A stretch of DNA of 64,000 nt, taken from Diorhabda sublineata. Its lineage: Eukaryota; Arthropoda; Insecta; Coleoptera; Chrysomelidae. The translations under genes were made by a program, and so were the position numbers. This document shows, one piece after another, positions 25,261 to 37,570 of the stretch; within the stretch, counting starts at the first letter, position 1, and each line of letters opens with the position of its first letter. Location: NCBI RefSeq assembly GCF_026230105.1, contig NC_079478.1:4107653-4171652 (forward strand). The letters run 5' to 3'. Below the pieces are notes generated by a model, which was not told the origin of the DNA, did no database searches, and saw only the letters and a program-made list of their open reading frames with translations.

Positions 25261-26229
25261 TATTATCACTCCGATTTATCACAGTTTGCTAGGAAATTTT
25301 CTCCTTTTCCTTTTCGCCCGATTTGTTTTACTAGGTTCACCAAAATGTACCTATATAATTCAAGAGTAACGTTTGTAATAATGGGTATATTATGGAGAAA
25401 AACCAAGGCAAAACAAATATCAATAATTTCCTAATCTTGGCCTTGTTTGTGCTTTGCTTGGAAAGGCTGCAAATGAAATTTGGTCGAAGATTAACAGAAT
25501 ACATAGATTGTAATTGCTACATTTCTGAGAAAAATTGGATACCAGAAGTTTTGAGATAATAATTTATCAATAGTCCAAGCAAAGCTCTTCTCAAAATATT
25601 TCTATTTCCTTTCCGTTTCGATACAAACTGAAAAACACTTTGGTATATACCGATAATAAAATGGAACTAATGGAGTATAACTTTCTGCAAAAGCGAATCA
25701 TCTATATTTCTTATGCATATTTTCAACATATAACAAATACATAATAAATGAAATTTTTGAACGAAGTTTTTGATATCCACTGTATATATAACTATCAGAA
25801 ATCATAAGCTATCTAGATTAAAACATAATTACTATAATAGCTTTTAGAACTTTAACACGATTAGACTCATTAAAGTGATGAAAATCAGCCTGTTGATATG
25901 ACCAATATTCTAATACATCTTTATCCCCTGGGTCTCTTCTTCTATTCCGATCGAACGAGGAGGAAATAACACATCGAAATGTATACAAAAAGAACATTAA
26001 TGTATTCAACATCACACAGAGTTGTATAGCGAAAAGGTCGTCATAGCAACGTCTTGATGGGCGTGTGTCCGACCTTCTAAACGTCAGGTCATGATTAACA
26101 CGGAATGAACTTGTCAGTTGTTAAAGGTCTCTATGATAATTATCTTCTCTGGGACTTTCTGATTCCGTGCTTATCATATGCGAGAGCTTACAAGGATACA
26201 AGTTAAGTGTGATATGAATAGTTTTTTCT
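25261..26229. other. AT-rich spacer, nothing recognised
   Basis: No gene or transposon coding sequence was recognised. Confidence 0.45.
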
Positions 26230-26660
26230 GCCGTATATAGCTGAAGGCTTCAATTCTTTTATTCTTTGAAAGTGGTATTGACATTTTTTCTTCTTCTAAT
26301 TTGTTGATCTATTTTATCAATTCCATCTGTCCATTTGCTATGATCGTTACATTATATGCGTAAGCTACTATCTGTATTGCATCTGTTATAATGTTTTTAT
26401 TTTGTAGTCCTGCGTTTCTCACAATACCTTCCAGAATTATGTTGAATAGCGTTGGTGACATTGGGTCTCCCTGCTTAATGCCCTTATTGGTGTACGTTTT
26501 ATCTGATGTTGTACCTTGGAATCTCACTTTAATGTCACTCTTATTTAGTATTATTTCTACGAGTTTTCTCAATTTTTTTAGATATCCTTGTCTTTCCAAT
26601 TCCTCTATTATTTTCTCTCTTTTTATTGAGTCGATTGGGGATGTATGAAGCAAAAATAAA
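26230..26660 (-). mobile_element. LINE reverse transcriptase fragment with altered active site
   Basis: The reverse frame 26,653-26,309 reads PIDSIKREKIIEELERQGYL, then VRFQGTTSDKTYTNKGIKQG, DPMSPTLFNIILEGIVRNAG, and an active-site block IVAYAYNVTIIANG. The family pattern at the last point is YADDVTIIA, so both catalytic aspartates are lost here. Downstream words (LIK*INKLEEE) continue the palm-thumb region with a stop. It is a partial, dead copy of a LINE with both ends missing. Confidence 0.8.
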
Positions 26661-26831
26661 ACTCAGCTTTATCTCTCACCACTTATTTGAAAATTATTAT
26701 TAACTTTTTGTTCTATATATCCTACGTATCCCTTATTAAATTTAAATACCAACTCGTATTAATAAAAACGAATAATATCAAAATTGAAACTATTCGATAA
26801 TTGAAGTTAAACAATGTTTCATTTTCAACAA

Positions 26832-26955
26832 CAGCCGGTCGTGCTGCCATCTGCTAGAGGGCATCCAGAGCCGCCGGTCCAATTGATTTTCCTTGGCTAA
26901 ACTTTTCCCATTCCGGAGAATTGACTCGAAATTGAAGTTTCCTGTTGTGAAACAT
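26832..26955 (-). other. GC-richer exon-like patch, unrecognised
   Basis: A block richer in G and C than its flanks ends, read in reverse, at an acceptor-like TTTCACAACAG (about 26,944-26,954). After it one frame reads KLQFRVNSPEWEKFSQGKS then IGPAALDAL before a stop; another reads RNGKSLAKENQLDRR. I recognise neither. It could be a terminal exon, a captured gene fragment or the end of an element. Confidence 0.2.
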
Positions 26956-29539
26956 GTGAGTTTCTACTTTCTTACAAATGAGAAACGTGATTTTATTTCA
27001 GTCTCGCCAAGATTTAAGATAAAACAAACAAAAGTTATCGAGCTTCCTTCAATAATAGACTAATTAACTTGATTGATTTCCATATAACTAAATCAATTAT
27101 TTTTAATAAGACATGTGTATGATTAATATAGGAGAGCTTGTTTTTTTCCAAATAATTCTTTTATATAAAATCGAGTTATTAAACTTTAAAATATAATTTA
27201 TAGTATTTTATCGTTGTATCAAAAATTTTTGCATATTTTTCAAATTTTTTGTCTTTTTTTGGTTTCACAAATACTTTTATTCAACTTATATCAGTGAGGG
27301 AATAAATAATTTCAATTTTTTGAAAAATTAAGATACGACAGTATTAGGAACTTGACAGTTAAATAAAAGCATCTGTGACACCAAAAAAATATGGAATACA
27401 ATCACTTTTTTTGATAAACTTCGTAGTTTCGTCAAAAAATTGGGGAAAAAATAAAAAAAAATTTATAAATTATATTGTTAAGTTGAATAACTCAATTTTA
27501 TATAAGAGAAATGATATGGTCTGGCCTTTTTGCTGAACCATTAAAGAGTTACAAAATTCTAAACTCAAAAAACAAGTTTTTCCATGCTAGTTTCACGGAA
27601 AATTGGAATTTATCATTGTCTTTACTGAAAATCTTATTATTAATATTAAGGGCTTTGGCTTTCACAGGATTTTTATATTTTTGATGTATTTGATAGTCAA
27701 AATAGACAATCCTTTGGAATCAGTCTAATGTTGATACATTAACATGAAACTTTTTGTTAAAGTAAATTCCGTAAGACGTAAGAGGCACAGCGCTACTATC
27801 CAAGTAGCGTAGCATATAAAGTATCGAATATAATTCCAGTGGGTTTCGGATATATTTCATAATTTTCCGTCAAGTATCGAGTCCAATGACATAAACCAAA
27901 ATGATCAATAGGATACGTGGGTTTCCGACATATCCCACACAACCATCCATTGATAAATATACATCGATGTTATCAATATTTTTTATTTTAAACCCATGTC
28001 GACGACAGAATTCGGTTACTCTTGATTTATACATATTGAAACGACAGTTACATCGATCGTTTTTGTTGTTATTATATAGTGAAAGAACAATCGAAAAGTT
28101 CTGAAGAACTTAAATTGAGTTTTCTGAAAATGTAATATCAGTTTCGAAACATATCAGCTTAAACTAAATAAAATGTGAAGTGGTGGATGATGTCCACCAT
28201 AAAATATATTGATAATTGTTGGTATAAATTTTATAACAGATTTTGAAAATTTGCTGCTTGGAAACAGACCGACGCCTTAGGTGGAAGTACCTGGTTTGAG
28301 CAAGTTGTTCAAAAATTTTGAGCATATTTTCCAACAGCAAACGTCAACGGCAACGGCAAACTGTAAGTCAAGTTTATGAATCGGTCTCAAAGTCGAAACA
28401 CCAACAACACAAATGCTAAGATCAATTTAGGAAATCAGCCTCAAAGATAGATGTAGGTAGGTTGTTAAAAAATAATGAGGAATATAGTGAGATGGGCAAA
28501 AACAAAAAACCATACGCACGGAAACCAATAGACTACAAAAAATATTGTATGAGAGCTGGAGCTCATTATGTCAAAAAATGCTCAGGAGAAAGTTGATAAT
28601 TCTAAGAAAAAATGAAGAAATGCACCAAAGAAATGATGAAAAGAATGAACTAAGATAAAAAAATACAAATTGTAGTTTATAAGAATATAAATACACAAAG
28701 GTATCATACGAAAGGAATAGTTTCAATGACGCTATTAAAAGTTTGTAACAACCAGAATGAATAAAGAATATGAGAGGTACAGTGAAAATAAACTCGAGCT
28801 CTTTATGACGTTGAAAGCTTTATTATTATGTGAGAAATAGAATTCTGCGCTCTGTAATAAAGTCCAAACGTGTTTCTACTGTATTATACGTACATCATTC
28901 TATTTCCAAGAATATGACACGTTTTAATACAATTTGCTTTGTTTACTTATTTATTTTTGAGTTTAAACTACATTTTACACTCAGATGTTATGGATATCTA
29001 CATGGGAAGCTGGAATTTTCTAATTTTACAACTAATAACAACTATGGTGTTTATATGGAGATAATAAGTTGCTACAGTTTGGCAATATCGATTCTCTTGT
29101 TTCTTTTTGTTGGAATATTTCGTTTCTTATAGTAAAAATGTCAGGAAATTATCTAAAAATATTGGTATCTTCAAAAAGGAGCATCAATAATTTATTGTTC
29201 GGAAACAAAAGACTGTCTGAAAACATTTATGATCTAGCGACAGGATAAAAGCCGGAAAGTATCCTGGAAATAGGTTCCTAGGACAATTTGTTTTGTCAAG
29301 ATACACATTAAATCGTGAAATATTGGATATTGCCTGCAATTATGGAATAAACATCAGATATATTCACTAATTGGAGGTCATTCTATCTACTCAAACTTAT
29401 GCCTCTATGCATATACATTTTCTGTGGAAATTTAAGATACTTCTATATCATTAAAAATTCATTCATTCTTTGAAATATATAGAAAAATTTGATAAAGTAT
29501 CCAAATATACAATACAAATTAAAATATTTTATTATTTCA
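26956..29539. other. Long AT-rich spacer, nothing recognised
   Basis: The 100-codon frame at 28,830-29,132 (+) starts at a non-ATG codon and is hydrophobic and AT-driven. No gene is supported. Confidence 0.45.
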
Positions 29540-30160
29540 CAGGGTCTTTACGATCGTCGTTCTCAAGTAGGTAGTGTATTAAATTTAATTACATCGTCTT
29601 CAAAAAATTCTCCATCAAAATCAATGCACTTTTGCATGCGTTTAAATCAATGGTTGAAGCTTTTTTTCCGATTGAGGTACCTCTCAGTACCTACCAGGTC
29701 CCTCGCAATTTATTATTGATCTGCGTCATAAGGAGAAATCATTGGGTGCCAAACAAGGACTGTACGGTGGTTGACCCATCAATTCCAGTTCAAAAACGTT
29801 TTTGTTAGAAATGATGTTCGGAGCTCGCATTGTCGTGGTGGAGAATAATTCGTATTGTGTGGTTGATCTCCCAGATTTGTTCGCAAAAAAATGCTGATGT
29901 ACCATTCAGAATTGACCGTTCTACATTGCTATAATTGAACGGTGGCGACATGTAAAGTTATTTCGAAATTTCCGGCACAACAGCCGATTTTGGACGACCT
30001 TGGACGTAATTAATCCTATGGCGAAACACGATGGCCTGCGATGGTGCTTTATCACCAAAAGTCGAGTTGATAGGCACACTGCTGTTGGTTTAATCCACAT
30101 CGAAAGACATAGAAAATCATCAGTGTTGCCATATCTCAAAAATTAAGTAGCAACCCTTGT
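29540..30160 (-). mobile_element. Mariner-like element with central deletion
   Basis: Reverse reading gives the tail FNH*FKRMQKCIDFDGEFF (about 29,600-29,660), a catalytic-region piece near 29,830-29,850 (decayed HHDNASS), and the N-terminal helix-turn-helix FGDKAPSQAIVFR (about 30,015-30,060). The 5' end carries GTTGCCATATCTC and AAGTAGCAACCCTT, the inverted terminal repeat. Most of the middle is missing and stops are present. It is the same lineage as the copies at 3,466 and 42,374. Confidence 0.8.
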
Positions 30161-30559
30161 GAAAATAGGTGGTTGAGTGTAAGCAAGGGTTTTTATAAAA
30201 TTATTTCAGAAAGTGCACGTGCTTTCCATTGATGTACCGAACACTACGTAATCTTTTTAGTTTTTTGCGGTATTTTTAATTCTTGTAAAAATTACGGGTT
30301 GTGCAATTTGGGTTTACATGAAAGTGTCCTTGCAATAATACTGATAAGTCGACGTTTCATTACAGTCGATAATTATTTAACTAGTTTGGGCGTTTTGTGA
30401 AACAATATTTATATATTTCGAAACTATAAATTAATTTGAAATAAGCGTGTTTTGAAACAAGATCTGTATTTCACAATTACAGTAGTGAGATTCCATATGA
30501 AACGTCTGCATGTTGGATGAAAATTTTTGCTAAAATAACTTTTGAGTTTTGAATCTGGT
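30161..30559. other. AT-rich spacer, nothing recognised
   Basis: No gene or repeat with a clear relative is seen. Confidence 0.45.
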
Positions 30560-30965
30560 AAAGATACGAGTTGAATTTAAAACTAATGATTGATTGTTAT
30601 ATTGGTCTGTGCTTTTGTACGCATCTGAAATCTGGACACAGAAGGCCGCCACAATCAACTTTGAAATGTGATTACATTGTCGAATCCTAATAATACCATG
30701 GGTGACTATGCAAGGAAATGGAGCAGTTTCAAACAAAGCAAAAGTAGTTCGTGAACTTTTGACTATAATTAAAAGCCTACAACTGTCGTCAGATTAAATC
30801 GTTACCGAATTTTACAGCTTATAATAGGTAAAAAAACAAATTTTCTGGGAATGGACAGGCATACATGGCATCTAACAATTGTTTAGAGTGGCTGAAAACA
30901 GGGATCAGCTCGCCATTATGATAGCCAACGTCAGGGCAAACTGAAGAAGAAGAAACATAAGAATA
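30560..30965 (+). mobile_element. RTE-like LINE, 3' end
   Basis: Forward frames give YWSVLLYASEIWTQKAATIN (about 30,597-30,657), then LHCRILIIPWVTMQGNG, KAKVVRELLTIIKSL (30,737-30,780), and finally W-WTGIH, LFRVAENRDQLAIMIANVR (about 30,880-30,940). The end runs into the repetitive AAGAAGAAGAAAC. This series is the standard end of the thumb and C-terminal domain of RTE-type LINEs, with the purine-rich 3' tail seen in that group. Stops and one or more frameshifts make it dead. Only the last 0.4 kb remains, as expected of 5' truncation. Confidence 0.75.
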
Positions 30966-33689
30966 CTTCAAAAAACTTATTGATGAATGAAGGTGCCGAT
31001 ATTACCAGCTTTTGGTAGCTCTGTTGTAACAAATTGTTAGGTTTATCATCGATTGTATATAGCTTAAGATATCAGAAAGTATTTAAGGATCTCCTGTCAA
31101 TAATCGTCCCTTACAAGAAGATTTATCAATTTATTCCAGATATTTATCAACATTATGTGCACACACTGTGCACTAAGAAGCTGTTGACAACTATAAGCTT
31201 GTTATTAACAGAAGGTGGAATATAATTTGATGAAATAGAAAAAGGACAATGTAGTAGTACTCATAAAAGTGAATAAACTTTCATTCCAGTGACAACATAA
31301 TATTCATGGAAACTCTTTGTATGAATAATTTGTAAAAGCATTGAAAGCATAAACTTGTTGATTCAGGTAATAAAAACAAAGAAAATTTGTTATTTCTCCA
31401 AGAATACAAGAAAAAAATTATCAATCGTTTTGTTAGCGTTGAATTTCATTTTTTCTCATCTCCTTTGAGTAAATATGTATTCAATTTCATGGGGAAAATT
31501 ATCAACTTTGTGACAATTGCAAACATCTTAACTTAAAACCAACACAAACTTAATTGAATTTCATCTTCTACTAAAATTACATTAAAATTTATACCTTCAT
31601 CATCTCAAGCTTCACTTATTCCAAGAACCAGGTGACATTTCAATTAATATTCATATCTTACCACGCATATAAATCCACTCATAAATAAAGTCCGTGGAAT
31701 ATTTACTAACGAAAATAAGATACAGTTCTCTGTATAAATTAATACCATAAAAGGCAAATTATAATGGAGAATATCACAACGTTTTTCAAATGCTTTACTA
31801 GCACACTGAGAAGACTTTCCAGGAAATTTGTCTAGTAATTTGGACTCGATTCGTCCAAATTACTCATAGAAAAATATGGTATTGATTAGTGGGAATATCT
31901 TTGGTAGCAAGTGCCATCCCATATCCAAAACTCTCTGAAAGAAATAGGATTAATGGAGTAGCTACAACAACAGAGCATCCCCAGGGCAATACAATAAGAA
32001 AAGCGGGTGCAATAGATCTTTTGAGACTCAACGTATATGACACTCTGAATTACATATAGTTACAATGTTGAAAAAAATGAGTTTCTGTCTTATTTGTATT
32101 ATTTTATCTCCATTTTTCTTCTCAGTTTTGAAGCAAAATATCAATATGATACATCAAGGACTTTATTTATCTCGTATAAGCATATAGCTTTACAATTTAT
32201 TCTATAGATATAATACCATCAATCTTAAGAACAGAGCTCATCCAAAATCATGTATTTGTATATTTATGTAGAATTTGTTAGATTTTCTAAAAATAAACAA
32301 TATCTGAGTATTTTTTTTTAAATATTTAGAGACAATCAGCCTCATATATAGAAGAAAATGGTATTTTTTACCAAGATAATGTATCGATAGTTAAATTGCA
32401 TTTTCAATATCTTTGGTACTTCATTCTGGATCTGAAAAAATCATGCAAGAACAAATAAAGGATGGCATCGAAAAGTTACTGAAACTATTAATCTTGGAGG
32501 AAACTATTTTAATGAATAAAATAAAATGGGTCTACAAAACTTTTGTTTCCTAGACCAATAGTTTCTGCACTCTTAAAATCACAAAACATGACACTCAGTT
32601 ATATAAACCAGATGTGGTAGTTACTCCAGGGATAAACAGATTAACCATATCCAATCCTTGGAATCGAAGGATAATAATAATTGTATCAAGATACTGGTTC
32701 GTTAAATTCACTGATTGATTCCCATAGAAACCTCTATATATTGTCCCAATTGCCCCATTTAAATTTTTATTGGGTTATTTTGTTATTGATATCCAGTTTA
32801 TATTAACTATCCGGAACTTCTAATCTTGAGGTTATTTCTAGAGAATTTATTAAGCAATTACTCAACAAGTTTATTGGCTGCGGCCAGTTAAACGAAGTTT
32901 ACTTCAGCAGAGAGCACTCAAATTTAATTTAATGGATCTGTGATAAATTGATTGCGACATAGCCATGACATCCACGAGGCCGTATAAGAATGAGCACTTC
33001 CTTCATGCGAAAAATAAAATGTAACTAGAGTTTCTCAAGGAAATTTTGAATTATTTATGCTTGTTTATACTGAATAGGAACATCTTATTAGTCAAGAAAT
33101 AACAATAATAATATTTTCCATTATAGATAAATTTAAATAAATGATGTAATTGCGAAAAGTTATTATTTGAAATATAGAAATTCGTTAATTTATTTGTATC
33201 AATTTTCCTTTGAAAAACTTCTGTATTTGCCCATTCTAAAATCATCATACAAAAGTGCAAATTTGGCGTTTTCGATGTCACAAGATCCATTTATCGAGAT
33301 CGAAGAATACTACTCCCAACTTTACCAATAATTGGTTGGATTAGTTGGCTTCGGTTTGGTTTCTTGAACGCGATTCATAAATGTCTCTTTATTATCAGAA
33401 ATATATAGTATTTCATACAGAAATATCTTTTTTCCGTGTGTTAAAAGGTAAAGTAGAACGTAGCACAACCCAACTAGAAAATAAATCCGTTTCTCGATCA
33501 GCTTAACAGTCAAGAGACAGTTTCCAATTTAACACTGATAAAAAGAATCGTCCTTCATCACTTCTAGCACCAAATTTGAGATGCTTTTATTATGGTTGAC
33601 GAGCTGTGCAAGTTGTAATGGGTTGGTTTTATGTACCGAACGTATTTGGGATATATAGAAAATGAATATAGAGAAGTTGAAGACGTATA
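30966..33689. other. Long AT-rich spacer, one weak transposon hint
   Basis: Near 32,470-32,515 the forward frame reads VTETINLGGNYFNE, which resembles the final CINLGGNYVEK of some mariner transposases, but nothing upstream supports it. The rest is unrecognised. Confidence 0.35.
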
Positions 33690-34100
33690 ACTAACAAAGA
33701 GAAAGATATAAAACATTTTGAAATCCCTCAAGAATAGAAACAGCCCCGGATTGGATGAAATCACCAAAAAACCGGTTAAATACGGAGGGAAAAACGAAAT
33801 ATTGAACCTATTCCAAACGAGTGGAAGATCAGCAAAATAATACTCAATCTTAAAAGAGGGCAGGAAAGGCATTCATAAAGTTATGACACTGATCGACATC
33901 ACTCTTAAAGAATTCATAAAAACTGTGCCGGAAGATGAAAGAAATCGCCGAAACCATAGGTATACGGGGAGAAAAACGAGTTTCGATTTTTTAACCAAAT
34001 AGAGAGAAGAAACAATGAAAGTGTCTCGAATTTTGGAACGCCTGAAAGATATAGTTGGGAGGAACAAATACTTAAAAACTGAAAGTAAAATCAAGATGTA
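33690..34100 (+). mobile_element. LINE reverse transcriptase, N-terminal (fingers) fragment
   Basis: The forward strand reads LKNRNSPGLDEITKKPVKYG and GKNEI (about 33,720-33,800), then PNEWKISKIILNLKRGQ (about 33,812-33,865). These match the LKNxKSPGxDxIxxELxKYGG ... PxxWKxxxIxxLxKKG signature at the start of a LINE reverse transcriptase. Later words are weak. The family likely relates to the RTE-like pieces at 503 and 30,560. The two reverse open frames here (33,564-33,872 and 33,873-34,094) are antisense to it. Confidence 0.7.
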
Positions 34101-35449
34101 GAATACTAAGAAGATAATACGACAAAAATCTCCACAAAAAAATACGGAATTAAAATTTTATACAGCAAAATGTATTACAGGACATAGGAAGATTGGTGAG
34201 ACAGAGAACGCAAAAAAGTACAATCCAGAAGAAAGATGATCACAGAGAAGATCATATAAACGTTGCGGAGATTGCTGGACTCCCGGGAAAGAGTTGCTGG
34301 TAGTAAAGAAGAAAGAAGTTTGGGGTTTCTATTAGCTCTATTGGTAGAATTACCAGGGCTGTTAAAGAAACCTTCTCCAATAAGTTTGGCATAATTTTTA
34401 GGCACATATGGTCTGCGTTCACCACGATTTCCAGTGTGTTTGGTACGAAATGTCTACTACACACTTCTTGTGAACTTTAACACTCTGAAAACTGAATCAT
34501 AACTGACATCAGAATGAAACTTTTTCTTTCCTTAGCTACAGAGATTGTCGAATCTGAACTTATTGCTACTTTAATAGATGCGATTTTTTAAATTTATGTC
34601 ATATATGATTTAGAATAACCCCGTACTTTAGGAAACACATGTAAAATGAATATTTGATAGTAGAATCGGGGAGAAAAAATATCTTGTTGACAAACTCTCT
34701 CCAAAAATCTCGACAAATATTTGAACCGACTTTGTCCTTGGAACGAACGTGAGCGCTTGTTGATAATAAAAAGAACGATTCTTCCTTTCTGATTGTTTCC
34801 AATTTACTTTGGAGTTTTTACACGAAGTTTTTATTTTCTTCGGTAAAACCTGCTTTGAAGTTAGTGAGTTGGATGATGTTTTTTAATTTATTTTTGCTGA
34901 TTCGCTTGTTTCTTAAAAGTACTTACTGATAAATATTATATGAACAATACATCATGACTTTAAAACGCTTTTAAACGTGCTCAACAGCAAAGTAGAAGAT
35001 AAACACAATCTGAATATCTATTTTTCCTGTTTCTGATCATTTTCTGAATTAATTATGATTAAGAATTACATTATTACATATCATATTACGTATTTTAAAG
35101 GAAACGACAACGACAGGAAATGTAAATATAAACAGCTATTCAAAAGGTGAATATATTGATTAAATTCGATTTTGAAAACTAGAACTAAAGTATTTAATAG
35201 TATTTATTACAAAATTATATATATTAGTATAAACAAAAATAATAGAGAATATGATAAAGCAGGAATACTAATTACGAAGAGTAGGTTTACCGTTTGAATG
35301 TTCTTAACAGAAAACGTGTTTTCTTCAAATCTATTGATGAAGAAGAATACAGAAAGAAATAGACTAGTACACCGAATTTTCATAGTTTTACGATAAAATT
35401 CCAATATCAAAATTTCATAGCCTTACAAAAGCAATCTAAAACTTATATA
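34101..35449. other. AT-rich spacer, nothing recognised
   Basis: Reverse frames near 34,175-34,464 and 34,599-34,802 show no known motif. Confidence 0.4.
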
Positions 35450-35760
35450 AGGATATGAAGACTGCAGCAAAAATCGAAAATAATGTATTAGAATCTTTCA
35501 CAATCAACAAAAGGCTCTGTGTCTACCCAACACTTCTCAAAATTTATGTTTCTAAAGCTCTAACAACTTGGACAAAGAAATGCAAAGGAATGGGGATCCA
35601 AATCCACGATGACTCCTGTTTATATACTCTTCATTTTTCAAATGATAGGAACGCAACCTAATAGAAGAATACGAGAAAAGGGGACTGCACATAACCGTAG
35701 AACTTGTATAAAGAAGAAGATACAACAACGAAATTATAGCAAGATGTGAGGTGTTATTTT
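35450..35760 (+). mobile_element. LINE reverse transcriptase palm fragment, active site lost
   Basis: The forward frame from 35,455 reads FTINKRLCVYPTLLKIYVSK, ALTTWTKKCKGMGIQI, then CLYTLHFSNDRNAT and a stop. The family pattern is GVRQGCxLSPTLFxIYxxxAL...LHFADDQxV, so FADD has become FSND. A second frame continues with EEYEKRGLHITVE, matching EEYEKWGLxxNxxKTE. Only the palm survives. The 106-codon reverse frame here is antisense. Confidence 0.75.
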
Positions 35761-36029
35761 TGACAAAGAAAGAACTGATGATACGGGAGAATCTGCAATG
35801 CAAAAATAAGAAATAATTTGATATATGAATCGTAAAGTGGAGAGAACGGCAACGACAGGAAATAAGTGGCAATCAGGCTTCGGACAACGTCGTAGCACGT
35901 TTTGAAACCGAACTAGGTCCAAGGATTGAATTTTGATAATTCTCGACGCCATTATCAAGTATGGTGGTTATTCGATCATTGATAACAAGTGATTCGACTC
36001 TGTGGTTTCAATCTACTTACTCCACACAA

Positions 36030-37570
36030 CGAATCACACTTTTTTGTTGATTCCAAAGCTTCTATCATTGCTGGTTGTTGGATCAGCTAAGCTAAGCAAA
36101 TCTTGACATTTCGAAAAATCATGTGCATCGTTTTTTGAGAAAGAAAAAGCATTTTGCTAATTCATTTCTTACCACAAGGCCAAATAATCAATGCACATGT
36201 TCACAATAGAGGCAAGAATATGCGTTAAAAGTTGATGATGACAAAAAATTTCAACAGAATTACGAGTGGATAAATGTCAAAAGGGGTCCGTTCCTCCTTG
36301 CTCGCTTTGCGCATGCTCTGGAACGTAGAGTCGTCTGCGCAGTCAGCGCTCGTCAAATATCAAACGCCCCAGGTAGAAACTTTGTACTTGATTTCTATCC
36401 CAACCATCAAACAATTTGCGTTAATATTTACGTGTATTTTGTGTTGATAAGTAAATCATTGAAGTAAGTAAAATGTGTGATATTTACATAAACGTATCAT
36501 ATTACTTAACTAAAATACCATTTTTTATAACCTCAAAGTAGATTATGGAGAGTAATAATAAAGAAGTACTGAAATCTGAATTATTTATTATGGAAAGTAA
36601 GAATGAAGAGGAATTGAAGACTGGATTATTTAAATACGTAGGTATATACTTTTCTATTTATTACAGATTTCTATGTACACACAATTCAATATCTAATTGA
36701 TAAATACGCATTTTCCAAATCTATTTTCTTGGTTAATGTTGAGTTATATGAAAATATTTAGTATTCGAATATTTTTGTATGTTAATTTTCATTTAATGGC
36801 TATACTACTTTAATGATAGTCTGGAAAAATAGTAACGTTAAGGAAAAGTTATTTGTTGTGACAATTTATACAATCTGAAATAAAAAAATAGTAATATACT
36901 CAAATCTCTTTATTTAATACTTCACATTATAATCCCAAAACTAACAAATGAATATAAATCCAATTTATTGTGAGGGAATGTTTACAATGTGGTAGTAATA
37001 TCAAAAGAGAACAATTTGAATTCATTTTAGAAAAATAGTGAATAGAATAGAAAAAATTTTCTGAACAAATATCAATTTTTGTTATCAACATTTTAATGAA
37101 ACAAAACTAGTCATCAACTAATTCAAATCCAATTTCTTGTAATCGAAGGATGTTATTGTTAATTAATATCAAAATCAAACTAAATAATATGCAACAAACA
37201 AATCTCAATTTGAACTTTTTTCGAGTAAATTTCATAAAAATGTTTCACAGTTTGAATGAACATTTTATTGACATGAAATTAATCCATCAACAATAATAAT
37301 ATTTTACCAATGAACAAATTATTTCAAAAGTACCCGCCGAGACGTAGCCCGTGCGCAAAGTAAACAGGGAGGAACCGACCCATTTGACTTTTATCCACTC
37401 GTACAGAATTTAGCTCGAACGTTTTTGATCATCCTTCATGCACCCGAATCTCGATCCTAGTGACTTTTATGTCTTCTTATACCTAAAGCCTTCCTATGTT
37501 GTGACGATTCAACTATGATGACGAGCTCAAAGAACCTCAGGTGACAACCTTCTATGAAGTAAGTTGTACA
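36030..37570 (+). mobile_element. Mariner-like element split by a TIR element
   Basis: Before the interruption the forward strand reads KIMCIVF*ERKS then FLPQGQIINAHV (about 36,116-36,210), the region before the catalytic HDN motif. After it, starting at about 37,411, it reads DPSDFYVFLYLKPSY (about 37,458-37,500) and DDELKEPQVTTFYE, the block after the second aspartate. Joining the two across the 1,141-bp insert restores the usual order without the HDN block, which is lost. Wording matches the lineage at 21,357. Frameshifts and stops make it inactive. Confidence 0.75.
36262..37402. mobile_element. 1,141-bp DNA element with ~50-bp terminal inverted repeats and 8-bp duplication
   Basis: The left end is ACGAGTGGATAAATGTCAAA, and the right end read in reverse is ACGAGTGGATAAAAGTCAAA. 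Similarity continues through GGTTCCTCC and CTTTGCGCA for about 52 bases. ACAGAATT flanks both sides (36,254-36,261 and 37,403-37,410), so the target duplication is 8 bp. The ends are GC-rich and the interior AT-rich. No transposase was recognised. One short frame from ATG 36,545 encodes two related units, MESNNKEVLKSELFI and MESKNEEELKTGLFK. Ends plus an 8-bp duplication point to a hAT- or P-like non-autonomous element, but the terminal motif is not one I can name. Confidence 0.85.

Noticed and set aside
28830..29132. 100-codon forward open frame with hydrophobic stretches
   Set aside because: Non-ATG start, AT-driven composition, no motif and no splice context. It is likely chance.
32460..32520. 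Possible mariner C-terminus (INLGGNYFNE)
   Set aside because: A single short resemblance with no upstream transposase sequence or terminal repeat.
33564..34094. Two adjacent minus-strand open frames (102 and 73 codons)
   Set aside because: They are antisense to the LINE reverse transcriptase start on the plus strand (LKNRNSPGLDEI).
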